A stretch of 64,000 nt of DNA, from assembly GCF_023074185.1 (NCBI RefSeq), contig NZ_JADPKY010000178.1:1-64000 (forward strand). Reading direction: 5' to 3'. The notes under the pieces were generated by a model, which was not told where the DNA came from, did no database searches, and saw nothing but the letters and a program-made list of their open reading frames with translations. This DNA is from Bradyrhizobium sp. 132 (GTDB lineage Bacteria > Pseudomonadota > Alphaproteobacteria > Rhizobiales > Xanthobacteraceae). This document shows, piece after piece, positions 8,783 through 16,948 of the stretch. Within the stretch, counting starts at the first letter, position 1, and each line of letters begins with the position of its first letter. A program made the position numbers and the translations under genes.

Positions 8783-9048
8783 GGCGGCCTTCAGTGGGCG
8801 CTGCCTCCAAACCGCTCTATTTCGGAGCGCCGGTCTGACTACCCGAACCGGTGGTCTGCTCACTTTCCGGACGGCCGGGAGGGTGAGCAGAAGCGCCCGC
8901 GGGTACAGCTTCGTGTTTCCGGATGCGGACCGGGCGGGTGTCACGATCTGAACAATTGCCTTTTCGGCCCCGACGATACCTGGGGAAGTTGGGCTCGCTC
9001 CCGCATGATGTAAGTTTCCATGCAAATCCCTAATGATTCGGGGGGGCC

Positions 9049-9120
9049 GTGGGTACTTTGCTACTGTTACTCGCGGCGTGCGTTGTTGGTGTTCTTCTCC
9101 TACTGGCCTTTCGCCGATAG
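9049..9120 (+). CDS. Possible 23-aa membrane peptide
   Basis: A GTG-started frame reads VGTLLLLLAACVVGVLLLLA and ends in FRR, a one-helix membrane peptide with a positive tail. There is no clear ribosome binding site beyond a G-rich leader. It could be chance, but two similar tiny hydrophobic peptides occur elsewhere in the window. Confidence 0.25.
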   Translation: MGTLLLLLAACVVGVLLLLAFRR

Positions 9121-9224
9121 GGCCGACTGCGGACGCAAGAGTTGCCATGAATCCTCAGGCCATGCCGAATTAAGCTTCTTGGCGGGTTGTTTTTGACTGT
9201 GCGCGATTGAGCGCGTTCAACTCC

Positions 9225-9323
9225 ATGATGGAGACGAACGTGATCACTTGGCTGCTAGTAATCGTAATCGCGCTCAGCGTTGCAATCCTGATTGCCCACG
9301 CTATTGACGCGATACGTTCCTGA
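9225..9323 (+). CDS. Tiny single-span membrane protein, 32 aa
   Basis: The frame starts at an ATGATG pair; an alternative GTG start 15 bases on has a GGAG six bases before it. The product is one hydrophobic helix (ITWLLVIVIALSVAILIA) ending HAIDAIRS. The AHA-x-x-x-x-R ending matches that of another tiny protein at 22256 (FLAHAFEGYR), so the two appear to belong to one family. Function is unknown. Confidence 0.45.
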   Translation: MMETNVITWLLVIVIALSVAILIAHAIDAIRS

Positions 9324-9384
9324 AGCTCAGCGCAGCGACGCGAGCTATTGGTTGCCGTGCGTGTGGCCCACTCGCATCAGGCGG

Positions 9385-9405
9385 CCGGTTCACGCTGGCG
9401 GGCCT
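9385..9405. repeat. 21-base direct repeat, copy 2
   Basis: Matches the 7865 copy with a single mismatch. Confidence 0.4.
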
Positions 9406-9684
9406 TCATGCGTTGGCGCCCATCTTGGGAGGGGCAAAGTCAGGCCGGACATCAGCGCCGCGACTACCGCAGCCCTGGCAGACGAAGCGCGGCTCAAGGT
9501 CCGATAGCCTCATACTGTCAGGCCATCGGTCGGCCTTGAGAGCAACGTGATGGCCGCAGTGGCAATAGACCAGGACGCCGCGTAGGCCCATCTCGCGCAT
9601 CTCGCCGAACGTGATCTTTAGCGGCCGGCCGTCAGGGTGCGTAGGGCGGGCGCCTTGTTCAAGGCCCTGCCTCCACGTCCTCAT
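9406..9684 (-). CDS. Conserved rhizobial zinc-binding hypothetical, 92 aa
   Basis: The core reads ITFGEMREMGLRGVLVYC, then CGHHVALKADRWPD, then SDLEPRFVCQGCGSRGADVR. I recognise this as a very common small Bradyrhizobium family. Cysteine pairs (CHCG and CQGC) suggest one zinc site. No function is assigned. Its start lies inside the 3' end of the preceding zinc-ribbon gene (26-base overlap), so the two are translationally linked. Confidence 0.7.
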   Translation of the reverse strand: MRTWRQGLEQGARPTHPDGRPLKITFGEMREMGLRGVLVYCHCGHHVALKADRWPDSMRLSDLEPRFVCQGCGSRGADVRPDFAPPKMGANA

Positions 9685-9829
9685 GTGGCTGTTCTTCCCA
9701 GACCAACTCGCCGCATTCGCATTCGAAGATCCGGAGGAAGCCGGGTGGCTTTGAGTTCCAAATGCGCTCTATAACCCGTGTCGGTCGGTCGCACTTGGGA
9801 CATCGGACGAAATTTTGTCTTGATGTCAT
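9659..9829 (-). CDS. Zinc-ribbon protein, 56 aa
   Basis: Translation from ATG gives MTSRQNFVRCPKCDRPTRV, a GFLRIFECECGELVW segment and an acidic tail. The CPKC and CECG pairs are a compact zinc ribbon, a type common in rhizobial accessory DNA. It overlaps the following gene by 26 bases on the same strand, indicating a two-gene operon of zinc-binding proteins. Role unknown. Confidence 0.6.
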   Translation of the reverse strand: MTSRQNFVRCPKCDRPTRVIERIWNSKPPGFLRIFECECGELVWEEQPHEDVEAGP

Positions 9830-9916
9830 AGGCACGTCTCGCCACTACGTGGGCAGACTCTGGACGCAGCTTTATGTTCCCAACGAAGACCCGCCGAGTA
9901 AGGCAAGGCCGCGCGG

Positions 9917-9974
9917 CTTAGAGACGACCCCGACTGGATTGCCTAGGGGGTCAAGGCCGGGGCCGCTCCGCCAG
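9917..9974. repeat. Hairpin-forming intergenic repeat, copy 2
   Basis: Shares CTTAGAGACGACCCCG and GGCCGGGGCCGCTCCGCC with the copy at 7716; the centre differs. The ends can form a GC-rich stem. Confidence 0.5.
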
Positions 9975-10017
9975 CTCGAAGGAGAGAGCTAGCGCGACGG
10001 CAAGCCCGGCAGGGATG

Positions 10018-10272
10018 CTAGGTTCCTACGGTTGTCAGGAGCCGCACATAGGTGCCGCTCTCATGTAACTCTAGCCAGCCCTTCTCGACAGCGCACTTGA
10101 TGCCGGCGCCGAACTCTGCCCCGCTTGCCTTAAGCGTGTAGAGGAAGGGGTAGTTGATCTTCTCGATATGGATTCTGCCGTCCTGTACCGCCTCGATGCC
10201 CGAAGCCAGCTGAACGAGCTGACGCGCGGCGACTTCCGGATCGGCAAAAGGGCGTTCGGTGACGTGTTTCAT
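10018..10272 (-). CDS. Hypothetical protein, 84 aa
   Basis: Starts MKHVTERPFADPEVAARQLV and contains HIEKINYPFLYTLKASGAEF and an EKGWLELHESGTYVRLL end. The composition is globular, with alternating strands and helices. I recall similar short proteins in Bradyrhizobium accessory regions without known function. No signal peptide or membrane helix. Start and stop are clear and no competing frame exists. Confidence 0.6.
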   Translation of the reverse strand: MKHVTERPFADPEVAARQLVQLASGIEAVQDGRIHIEKINYPFLYTLKASGAEFGAGIKCAVEKGWLELHESGTYVRLLTTVGT

Positions 10273-10384
10273 TCCTAGAAAACCTTGAACCTATTCAACC
10301 CGCCGGGTACCGGCTCGCCGCTGCGAATAGCTTCGAGGCCTAGACGCTCCCAAACCGTGGGAAGATGCGGTGGGCGTGGCGGCA

Positions 10385-10669
10385 TCACTTCCTCGCCTTG
10401 TGCTCAATCTCGACGGCGCCGCGGATGAGACCGGGAGCCTCCTTGAGATGTAGAGCTGCTCTCTCTGCTCGAAGAGCAGAAATTCTGCAGACAAGTCTTT
10501 CAACCGTGATCTCATCGGTCGGATGAGCATCTGAGATCAGATCTTTGCACATGGCAATGCGGTCATCGATGGCGCCGCAAAGCTCGCACGTACTCCTCTT
10601 ACCTCGCACGGACGAGAAGATCGATCCACATGAATGCCTCCTCCTGAACGATAGGAAGGCACGGCTCAT
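10385..10669 (-). CDS. Hypothetical protein, 94 aa
   Basis: A helical product with a CxxC pair (TCELC) near residue 30 and a charged helix ITVERLVCRISALRAERAAL. Nothing is recognised. It lies 112 bases upstream of the 84-aa hypothetical on the same strand. Real coding is plausible from the helical heptad-like pattern but unproven. Confidence 0.4.
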   Translation of the reverse strand: MSRAFLSFRRRHSCGSIFSSVRGKRSTCELCGAIDDRIAMCKDLISDAHPTDEITVERLVCRISALRAERAALHLKEAPGLIRGAVEIEHKARK

Positions 10670-10694
10670 TTAACGACCGCCCGCTGGCCGGGAT

Positions 10695-10901
10695 ATGGAG
10701 GACGACCACGACGGCGCGGAGCCCCACGAGGACTCAGAACCGAGCCTCGGTTGGACCTCCACCACGAACCAGACCGCGCCAGCTTGGACGGCCAACTACC
10801 TTGGCGCCGTCGACCTGGAGGAGGGCGTTAAGCCGGTGAAGAAGAAGCGGCCGGCGTCGAGGACGGGGAATCGGGTGGTGGTCGGTGCCGAGGCGTTCTG
10901 A
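10695..10901 (+). CDS. Short acidic EPSLG-motif protein
   Basis: Begins MEDDHDGAEPHEDSEPSLGW and ends with a basic segment KPVKKKRPAS. The acidic leader plus (D/S)EPSLG tag is a recurring theme in Bradyrhizobium hypothetical proteins, many of which are much longer, so this may be a C-terminal fragment with a fortuitous start. Function unknown. Confidence 0.4.
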   Translation: MEDDHDGAEPHEDSEPSLGWTSTTNQTAPAWTANYLGAVDLEEGVKPVKKKRPASRTGNRVVVGAEAF

Positions 10902-11019
10902 CGTCAGCCGCTCCACGAGAAACGGGCCGACACAATGTGCCGACCCGTTCCCCAATAAAGCGCATTTCTACGTGCGGTAGTCGCCGACAGGTATCTCTAA
11001 CCGATTCCCACCCGACTTG

Positions 11020-11089
11020 TATAATGCACCGTCAGCTAACCGCCAAGCCACCTGCCGGAGCCCGCGTCAGCAACGGCGCGGGCTTTTTC
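11020..11089 (+). ncRNA. Candidate small RNA: TATAAT box followed by a terminator
   Basis: A perfect TATAAT (11020-11025) is followed about 35 bases later by a terminator hairpin with stem AGCCCGCG / CGCGGGCT (11059-11084) and a T-run to 11089. No good -35 and no coding frame are present. A transcript of roughly 55-60 bases is possible. Alternatively the hairpin terminates the short gene to its left. Confidence 0.3.
11059..11089 (+). terminator. Rho-independent terminator
   Basis: An 8-bp GC stem with a 10-base loop followed by TTTTT, oriented for plus-strand transcription. Confidence 0.7.
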
Positions 11090-11175
11090 TACGGTAAGCT
11101 CCAGATCGTGGGTAGCATCATGGGTCAAATTGCAAGACGACAAAAACATTAGCAATATCAATCATATTAGGCGGA

Positions 11176-11191
11176 CACCCCTTCCGCCAGT
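11176..11191. repeat. tRNA-Ser-3'-end-like direct repeat, copy A
   Basis: CACCCCTTCCGCCAGT is exactly repeated at 15773. CCCACCC(C/T)(T/C)TCCGCCA is how many tRNA-Ser genes end, so this may be an integrase attachment-site core. Here it is also part of a GGCGGA / TCCGCC inverted repeat. No intact tRNA or integrase gene is in the window. Confidence 0.4.
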
Positions 11192-11341
11192 CAAGGCTAA
11201 AAAGTCTTTTATTTCTAGGGGTGGCCGTTTCACTAACCAAATGGCTCTCACCAATTGGCCACGCTTGTGGACAAGTATAGTGTAGTGAAACATGCTTGCA
11301 ACTTTTGAGCGCGTCGAGTATCTCGGCGCGGGGGAATTTGC

Positions 11342-12382
11342 TTGCTCAAGCTGCCGGAAAGTTTGGCGGATGTTCTAACGTTTGACGTTGACACGCTTTC
11401 CGTGTCCGGGCGCGAGAGTAAGCACCGCGAATTCAAGGTCGACTTCGCCCAGAAAGACAAGTCTGACTACACGAAGGCGCTTGCGGCTTTTGCTAACGCC
11501 GACGGCGGTATCATCATATTTGGCGTTCGAGATCGGCCACGAGAAATCGTTGGCATCAAGGAGGTGATCGACGAAGCCCGGTGGGCTGATCGCCTACGGG
11601 AAGATTTTGCTCCCGAGATCGTTTTTTCCACGCGTACCTACGAAATAAAAGGAAAGATCCTTCTGGCAATCGGCACCAATGCCTCGCCCCATAGGCCGAT
11701 CATCGCCAAGATCAACAGGTCCAAGAAATCAGCCGATAAGGACGGCAAGCCGATCATCACTGAGTCGATCCGCGAGGGCACAATTTATTATCGCTACGGA
11801 GGTCAAATCCGACCGATTGGGTACACCGAGCTTTCCACGATGCTAGCTGACCGTGAGCGAAACCGCATCAAGGCGATGATGGAGAACCTGAAGGTCGTCG
11901 AGAAGATCGGCATTCAAAACGTCGGCATTGTCGACATGAAGGAAGGCTCGTCGCACCTCTATTTGTCGAAGGAAACCGCTAGGGGACTGTCGTTCATTGA
12001 CCGGGGCCGGTTCGTTGAGGAGGACGGCGCGCCGGCCTATGTCGTTCTGGGCAACGTCGACCTCAATCAGGTTATCCACCGCCCTTTAGAGGATGAGGAC
12101 AAAAATCTTCCGATGGAAGTGGCCAAGCATCTGAAGCCAATTGTCCAAAAAATCTACGGGATCGAAATTCCCTTTTCGCCGGGCCAAGTATCTCAAATTC
12201 TGCGTCATCTGGGTGTGCTGGACGACAACACTCATTCGATCTGGGAGAAGAAATTGCGGCGCCGGTATATCACCCGCAAAGGCATCGAAGCGATCGAGGC
12301 TTTCGTCCTGGCGGCGCCTCTGGAAGCACTGCGGGCGTTTGGGTCAAAGGCGGTGATCGCTCAATACGAGGCGCTTCCCTAG
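11342..12382 (+). CDS. AlbA_2 (Schlafen-type) domain protein, 346 aa
   Basis: Residues about 25-150 form an AlbA_2 domain: SKHREFKVDF, then KALAAFANADGGIIIFGV, then a region ending GTIYYRYGGQIRPI. This domain occurs in predicted regulators and in some phage-defence proteins, often bound to a C-terminal winged helix. Here the C-terminal half has a helical VSQILRHLGVL segment that could be such a winged helix. The start is a TTG behind a G-rich leader; an upstream ATG is out of frame. The neighbourhood is accessory, just right of the tRNA-like repeat. Regulation or defence are both possible. Confidence 0.65.
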   Translation: MLKLPESLADVLTFDVDTLSVSGRESKHREFKVDFAQKDKSDYTKALAAFANADGGIIIFGVRDRPREIVGIKEVIDEARWADRLREDFAPEIVFSTRTYEIKGKILLAIGTNASPHRPIIAKINRSKKSADKDGKPIITESIREGTIYYRYGGQIRPIGYTELSTMLADRERNRIKAMMENLKVVEKIGIQNVGIVDMKEGSSHLYLSKETARGLSFIDRGRFVEEDGAPAYVVLGNVDLNQVIHRPLEDEDKNLPMEVAKHLKPIVQKIYGIEIPFSPGQVSQILRHLGVLDDNTHSIWEKKLRRRYITRKGIEAIEAFVLAAPLEALRAFGSKAVIAQYEALP

Positions 12383-12599
12383 CTATCTTGGATCGATGGC
12401 ATTGCGTTCGAATTGACGATTGGTTAGCGGCGGTGGTGAGCGACGCGATTTCTCCAAGTGGCTCAACGCAGATTGCGGATGACGTTTCCGCCACTCGTCC
12501 GCTCTAGCGCGCTTTCCAGACATATCGGGCTCAACGTCGAGAGTCCGTAAAGGGCCAGACGCGGACATTTCGCTACGGCGCAGCAACGTGGGATATCAG

Positions 12600-14114
12600 T
12601 TAGCCACCACTGCGAAATTGCGTGATGTTCGGCGGGGGCGGATTTGGATATCTCTTGATCGTTGCCATGTACTCATCGACAGTTTTGAGCGCTGGACCCG
12701 ATACCCAGCCAAACATTGCCGCTACAATGAGATCCTCGTGTGGGTCCATTTCAATGTTGTAAATCTTCGGGTAGCCGGCCATCGGAGCGCTGGCGGAGAA
12801 CATACCGGGCTGCCGCTGCGGTCCAATGCCGGTCGGATGTACGTCAGTGAAGTAAATGCGCCACTGCTTCCAACGCGAGGCGACGAGGTCTCCGCCGATA
12901 AAGCTCAACATGCTTTCGCGACGCCCTAGGGCTGTGCTGCCGAACAAGACGTCGGTTTGATCGACGCCGTCAATCGCTCGGTCTGTTGGCATGGTGCCAC
13001 CGACAATGTGGGCGAAGGTCGGCAGGAAATCCATGATCGAGAACATGGCGTATGTGGTTGTGCTCGGCTTGACCTTGCCGGGCCAACGGATGATTGCTGC
13101 CGTCCGTATCGCTCCTTCCGTCGCTTCGCCTAACTCTCCGCGAAACGGACCGGAATTTCCCATGTCCGGCGTCCCCTGGTTGCCATGTTCGCGTGCAGTT
13201 TGCCCTTGCGGGCCGTTATCAGAGGCGAAGACAACGATGGTATTGTCGTCGACGCCAAGTTCCTTCAGCGTGTCGAGGATCTGGCCGACGTGGTAGTCCC
13301 CTTCCATTATCTTGTCGCCGTAATTGCCGATCCGCGACTTGCCCTTGAACGGTTGCGAAGGCAGGTTCGGGAAGTGCCCCATCGAGAACGGCAAGTACAG
13401 GAGAAAGGGCTTCCCAGCGGCCTTCTGACGCCGCATGAAATCGATTGATTTATCCACCAACTCATCGTCGATGTTGGCGCGCACGTCCTCCGTAAATGGC
13501 TTCACCGTCTGCAACGGGCCGCCTGCCTTCGCCTCAACAATCTGCGGCCCCGTTCTCAGTAACGCTTCGTACGGCTCATTGCTGGAGTGCGTGAGGGCGA
13601 TTGTCGCTGGATATGTTGCTGCATCCCAGCTGATATCGGGCGGAATACCGTAGAACTCATCAAAGCCGTGCGCGGTCGGCAAACTCTGAGGCGCACTTCC
13701 AAGGTGCCATTTGCCGAAAATCGCGGTGGCGTAGCCAACACTTTTGAACAACTCGCCCATGGTGAAGGCGTTGGCGGGAAGCGTATAAGGACTGCCCTCA
13801 ATGGCGATCAGCGACAGACCGTTGCGGATGGAATATTGCCCGGTCATGAGCGCCGCACGGGAGGGGGTACAGGCTGGTTCCACTAGGAATTGCGTGAGAC
13901 GCAATCCCTCCTGAGCCAGTGTATCAAGCCGCGGCGTCGGAGCCCCGCGCAACTCGCCACCGCCATATGACCCAAGATCGCCGTAGCCGACGTTATCGGC
14001 GAGAATGAAAACAACGTTCGGCCTATCGCTTTGTTGCGCAAAGGCAGTTGCCGAACCCATCAAAGCAACTAGCGTCACCGCTGAAGCGCAGCGCCTTAAG
14101 GCTGTGATTTTCAT
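12600..14114 (-). CDS. Exported arylsulfatase-type sulfatase
   Basis: Hydrolyses sulfate esters in the periplasm, probably scavenging sulfur from organosulfates. A Sec signal peptide (MKITALRRCASAV...ATAFAQ) is followed by the metal-binding NVVFILADNVGYGDLGSYGG. The sulfatase signature CTPSRAALMTG has its cysteine, which must be converted to formylglycine by a maturase, here encoded elsewhere. GKWHLG and SDNGPQG supply further metal ligands. Length, 504 aa, is usual for family S1 sulfatases. The start chosen has a GGAGG 8 bases upstream; the frame extends 20 codons further without signal-peptide character. It stands alone. Confidence 0.85.
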   Translation of the reverse strand: MKITALRRCASAVTLVALMGSATAFAQQSDRPNVVFILADNVGYGDLGSYGGGELRGAPTPRLDTLAQEGLRLTQFLVEPACTPSRAALMTGQYSIRNGLSLIAIEGSPYTLPANAFTMGELFKSVGYATAIFGKWHLGSAPQSLPTAHGFDEFYGIPPDISWDAATYPATIALTHSSNEPYEALLRTGPQIVEAKAGGPLQTVKPFTEDVRANIDDELVDKSIDFMRRQKAAGKPFLLYLPFSMGHFPNLPSQPFKGKSRIGNYGDKIMEGDYHVGQILDTLKELGVDDNTIVVFASDNGPQGQTAREHGNQGTPDMGNSGPFRGELGEATEGAIRTAAIIRWPGKVKPSTTTYAMFSIMDFLPTFAHIVGGTMPTDRAIDGVDQTDVLFGSTALGRRESMLSFIGGDLVASRWKQWRIYFTDVHPTGIGPQRQPGMFSASAPMAGYPKIYNIEMDPHEDLIVAAMFGWVSGPALKTVDEYMATIKRYPNPPPPNITQFRSGG

Positions 14115-14437
14115 TGCGATAGCCTCCATAAGCCATACCGGCCGAAGCGTAGCCGCCGCATTCAACCTTCTCAAGTATATCTGAACGGACGCGCAGTGCT
14201 AATTTGTCCGCTCAGGGTCACAAGCCGACTTCCGAACCGACTTGAGCCTAGGTCGGCTTATCTCCTGACGGCAGACATAACGGCCCTGTCAGCGAACGGC
14301 GGCAACGGGCCAATAGGCGGCATTGAGCCCATCCCATCTGATTGCAAGGACGTACCTTTGAAAATGGCAATCGGAACCAGGAAACGTTGGGAAACTCGCG
14401 CGTTTAGCTGACCGGGGCAATGCACTGGAGGAGAGGC
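14115..14437. other. Divergent spacer with degenerate repeat
   Basis: Separates the sulfatase from a plus-strand exported protein. The segment around 14202-14229 (TTGTCCGCTCAGGGTCA...) resembles degenerate copies of a Bradyrhizobium intergenic repeat; a related stretch lies near 14885-14913. No gene is seen. Confidence 0.35.
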
Positions 14438-14755
14438 ATGCGAACAGCAACTCTCGCGATGATTGTCGTTGCCGGAAGCGCGATTGCCTTCCAAGCAGCG
14501 GCGCAACAGCAAAAGGCCGCACCTAGTGAGCAAACTAAGGAGGAGATGCACGGTGATGTAGACAAAGGGCTCAAGACTAGCGAGCCCAATGAGCAGATGC
14601 AGCGTGAGGCAGACAAAGGGGTCAAGACGCGCAACTCCGGAGAATCCGGTTACGTGGCCGATCAAGACAAGCCGGGCGCTTCTGCGCATCCTCCGGGCCG
14701 ACCGGGAAGTGAGCAGACGACGGGCTCGGGTAGCCAGACCGGCGCTCCAAAATAG
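14438..14755 (+). CDS. Small exported hydrophilic protein, 105 aa
   Basis: A signal peptide (MRTATLAMIVVAGSAIAFQA-AAQ) is followed by an intrinsically disordered, Gln/Glu/Gly-rich mature part. It contains an imperfect tandem repeat, DVDKGLKTSEPNEQ and EADKGVKTRNSGE. Probably periplasmic; function unknown. The start has GGAGAGGC just upstream, better than the ATG six codons earlier. Confidence 0.65.
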   Translation: MRTATLAMIVVAGSAIAFQAAAQQQKAAPSEQTKEEMHGDVDKGLKTSEPNEQMQREADKGVKTRNSGESGYVADQDKPGASAHPPGRPGSEQTTGSGSQTGAPK

Positions 14756-14979
14756 AGCCATCAGCGCTCGCGTCGACGGCGAGTTGCGCCGCCGAGGTCG
14801 GCTTGACCGCGCGGCGCGCTCAGATTAACCGCCCACATTTCGCGGTTGGCCCCGGCTTAGCTAATCAAACTCGCCGCAGATCAAATGTCCGTTCGCGGTC
14901 ATAAGCTGCCGATGATCGACCCAACCGGCAGCTTCCGCTTTATAACCGGAAGCCGACGTTTACGAGTACACGCCCTAGC

Positions 14980-15230
14980 TTAGCCCGGCGTGAACGATGC
15001 GACTTGCGTGTTCGACGCTGTGATGATCTGGGCCGGCCAGTCCTGCTTCAAGCTGGGAGCGAACTCGGCGTGTTGCAGAAGCCGCACAAGATCATCAAGT
15101 GCGTTCTTGTCGCGCAAGAAGGACAGCATAGGGGCCGACCCGCCGACATTGCGATTTTCGATCGTGCGGTCGAGAGCGGCGAGGTTATCGCGTGACGATT
15201 TCCACAGCCATATAAACCGCGATCGTTAGA
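14980..15230 (-). pseudogene. Start-less gene fragment
   Basis: The frame reads SSRDNLAALDRTIENRNV, then PMLSFLRDKNALDDLVRLLQ and PSLKQDWPAQIIT, with protein-like amphipathic helices. It opens directly after a stop codon with no start before an internal methionine, so it looks like a 5'-truncated remnant. Family not recognised. Confidence 0.35.
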
Positions 15231-15772
15231 CAATTTGGTGAGCGGGCTAAAATCACAAGCGATGACAATGCGCCGGGAGGAGGGCGCGTCCGCCGCTCCA
15301 CCGAAACATTCCCCGGACGCCTTGTGTACATCCGACAAGGCGTCCGGGGCCTGCCCATGAACCAGCAACGGAGAAGCGACTAACCTTTGCTGGGGCATTT
15401 CGATTAACGTTTGTCGGGGGAACGCTGATCTCGGAGATGTCGATCTCGCGATCCAGTACACGCCACGACGATCCACCCACATAGAGGAGGCTCAGCAGCG
15501 AGCGGAGCAGTCGGGCAAGTCGATGAGCAACTTCCTGCAGGTCATCACATACGGCACTTCGGAGATTAGACAGATACTGAAGAACAAAAGTCCTCACCTG
15601 TCGCTTCACGAGCACTCTGAGCCTGATCGACTTGGCGTAGCCTCCCGCGTGCTCTTCGCCGCACCTTGATCAAGCCAGCAATCGTTGCTACGGATCAGTG
15701 CTACGGTGCATCGTTAGGTGACCGTTATTTTCGTAATCGGATCAATGTCTTCGGCGTGTAGGTAGGCAGACC

Positions 15773-15788
15773 CACCCCTTCCGCCAGT
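15773..15788. repeat. tRNA-Ser-3'-end-like direct repeat, copy B
   Basis: Exact copy of the 16-base motif at 11176; here preceded by GACC, extending the similarity to a tRNA-Ser 3' end (ACCCACCCCTTCCGCCA). It sits about 50 bases before the first gene of the denser region. Confidence 0.4.
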
Positions 15789-15836
15789 ACTATCCGGCCG
15801 AGGTCTGTCGGTTGGGCTTTCCCGGGCAGGTGATCG

Positions 15837-16580
15837 GTGAATCAGACGTTCAATCCGGCCGCGCTCGACAAGCTGAAGCTCCGTATTCAGGCGTTGCGCG
15901 CCAAGACGATCGCCAATGGTTGCACCGAGGACGAGGCGCTGTCTGCGGCCGCCAAGGTCGCCGAACTGTTGGATCGCCACGATCTGTCGCTCTCCGATGT
16001 CGAACTGCGTGCGTCGCCGTGCGAACGGAGGGTCTACGAGACCCATCGCAAGAAGCGAATTCCGCTGGACGACTGCATCGGCGCGATCGCGCATTTCTGC
16101 GATTGTCGGGTCTGGCGCGAGAAGAACGCGGCCGGCGAGAGCCGCTATGTGTTCTTCGGTCTCGGCGCGGATGTCGAGGTCGTGCACTATCTGGCCGAAT
16201 TGATCGACGGCGCCGTGCGCGCTGAACTTGGCCGCTTCAAGACCTCGGTCGACTACAGCAGGTTCCGACACCAGGAGCGGCATCTGGCCAATGCCTCCTT
16301 CGCGCTCGGGATGGTGGCGTCAATCGCGGACCGGCTGCTGGCGATCAAGGCCAGTCGCGATCAGGTCAATGAAAGCACCGGCCGCGGGCTGGTCGTTCTC
16401 AAGACCTCGGTGGTCGATGCAGAATTCGATAAGCTCGACCTGAAGATCCGGACCCAGCGCAGCAGCAGCCGGATGGTGTCGATGACGGCCTATGAAGCCG
16501 GCGGCGCTGCCGGAGCCTCGCTCGCCATCAATCCCGGCCTTGGCGAGTCGCCGTCGAGGACCACTCCCAAAGGGAGCTGA
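15837..16580 (+). CDS. DUF2786 domain protein, 247 aa
   Basis: The N-terminal helix pair KLRIQALRAKTIANGCTEDE followed by AAAKVAELLDRHDLSLSDVE is the DUF2786 signature. The rest, including RRYVFFG-type strands and a NASFALGMVASIADRL helix, matches the DUF7168 region that usually accompanies it. The family is widespread in proteobacteria and phages, with no proven activity. The start is a GTG with AGGTGA in its leader. It stands alone on the plus strand at the edge of the gene-poor area. Confidence 0.75.
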   Translation: MNQTFNPAALDKLKLRIQALRAKTIANGCTEDEALSAAAKVAELLDRHDLSLSDVELRASPCERRVYETHRKKRIPLDDCIGAIAHFCDCRVWREKNAAGESRYVFFGLGADVEVVHYLAELIDGAVRAELGRFKTSVDYSRFRHQERHLANASFALGMVASIADRLLAIKASRDQVNESTGRGLVVLKTSVVDAEFDKLDLKIRTQRSSSRMVSMTAYEAGGAAGASLAINPGLGESPSRTTPKGS

Positions 16581-16756
16581 ACGCACCAGGGGAGGGGCGC
16601 GGCTTCGGCGGGGGCGAGAGCATGGCGATGTCATTCCGGCTCATCAGCTGCCGTCTGTCGTTTATGCTGCCTTGCTAATAAAGTGCAGCGACGAGCATCC
16701 GGAACGCGATCGAATTTGAGAAATTAGCCCGGCAGGAGTTTCACACTGGGCAACGC

Positions 16757-16861
16757 ATGTTCTTCATTTTCTCCAACCGACTGGGGTGTCTCGGCTCGCT
16801 GCTGATCTCCGGCGTGATCACTGTCGCGCTGCTTGTCCTGTTCGGGATCGTCCGGTTCTGA
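16757..16861 (+). CDS. Small single-span membrane protein, 34 aa
   Basis: Reads MFFIFSNRLGCLGSLLISGV and continues through one hydrophobic helix to GIVRF. I recall similar FSNRLGCLGSLLIS peptides in Bradyrhizobium genomes. Probably an inner-membrane peptide of unknown role. It precedes the stress-like gene and PLD operon on the same strand. Confidence 0.6.
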   Translation: MFFIFSNRLGCLGSLLISGVITVALLVLFGIVRF

Positions 16862-16948
16862 TCCCGAGGTGAGGTGCAGCTCTCGCCACAGGAACCTGGT
16901 CCTTGCTGGCCTGTTGTTCGCACTCTCGTCCAGCCACGGAGCACGCGC

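Larger units (their letters stand above)
14756..15836. other. About 1.1 kb with gene remnants only
   Basis: Contains a start-less minus-strand frame (listed separately), a plus-strand frame ending SNFLQVITYGTSEIRQIL near 15523-15669 that may be the tail of a lost gene, a degenerate repeat near 14885, and the second tRNA-Ser-like repeat. No intact gene is supported. Confidence 0.4.
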
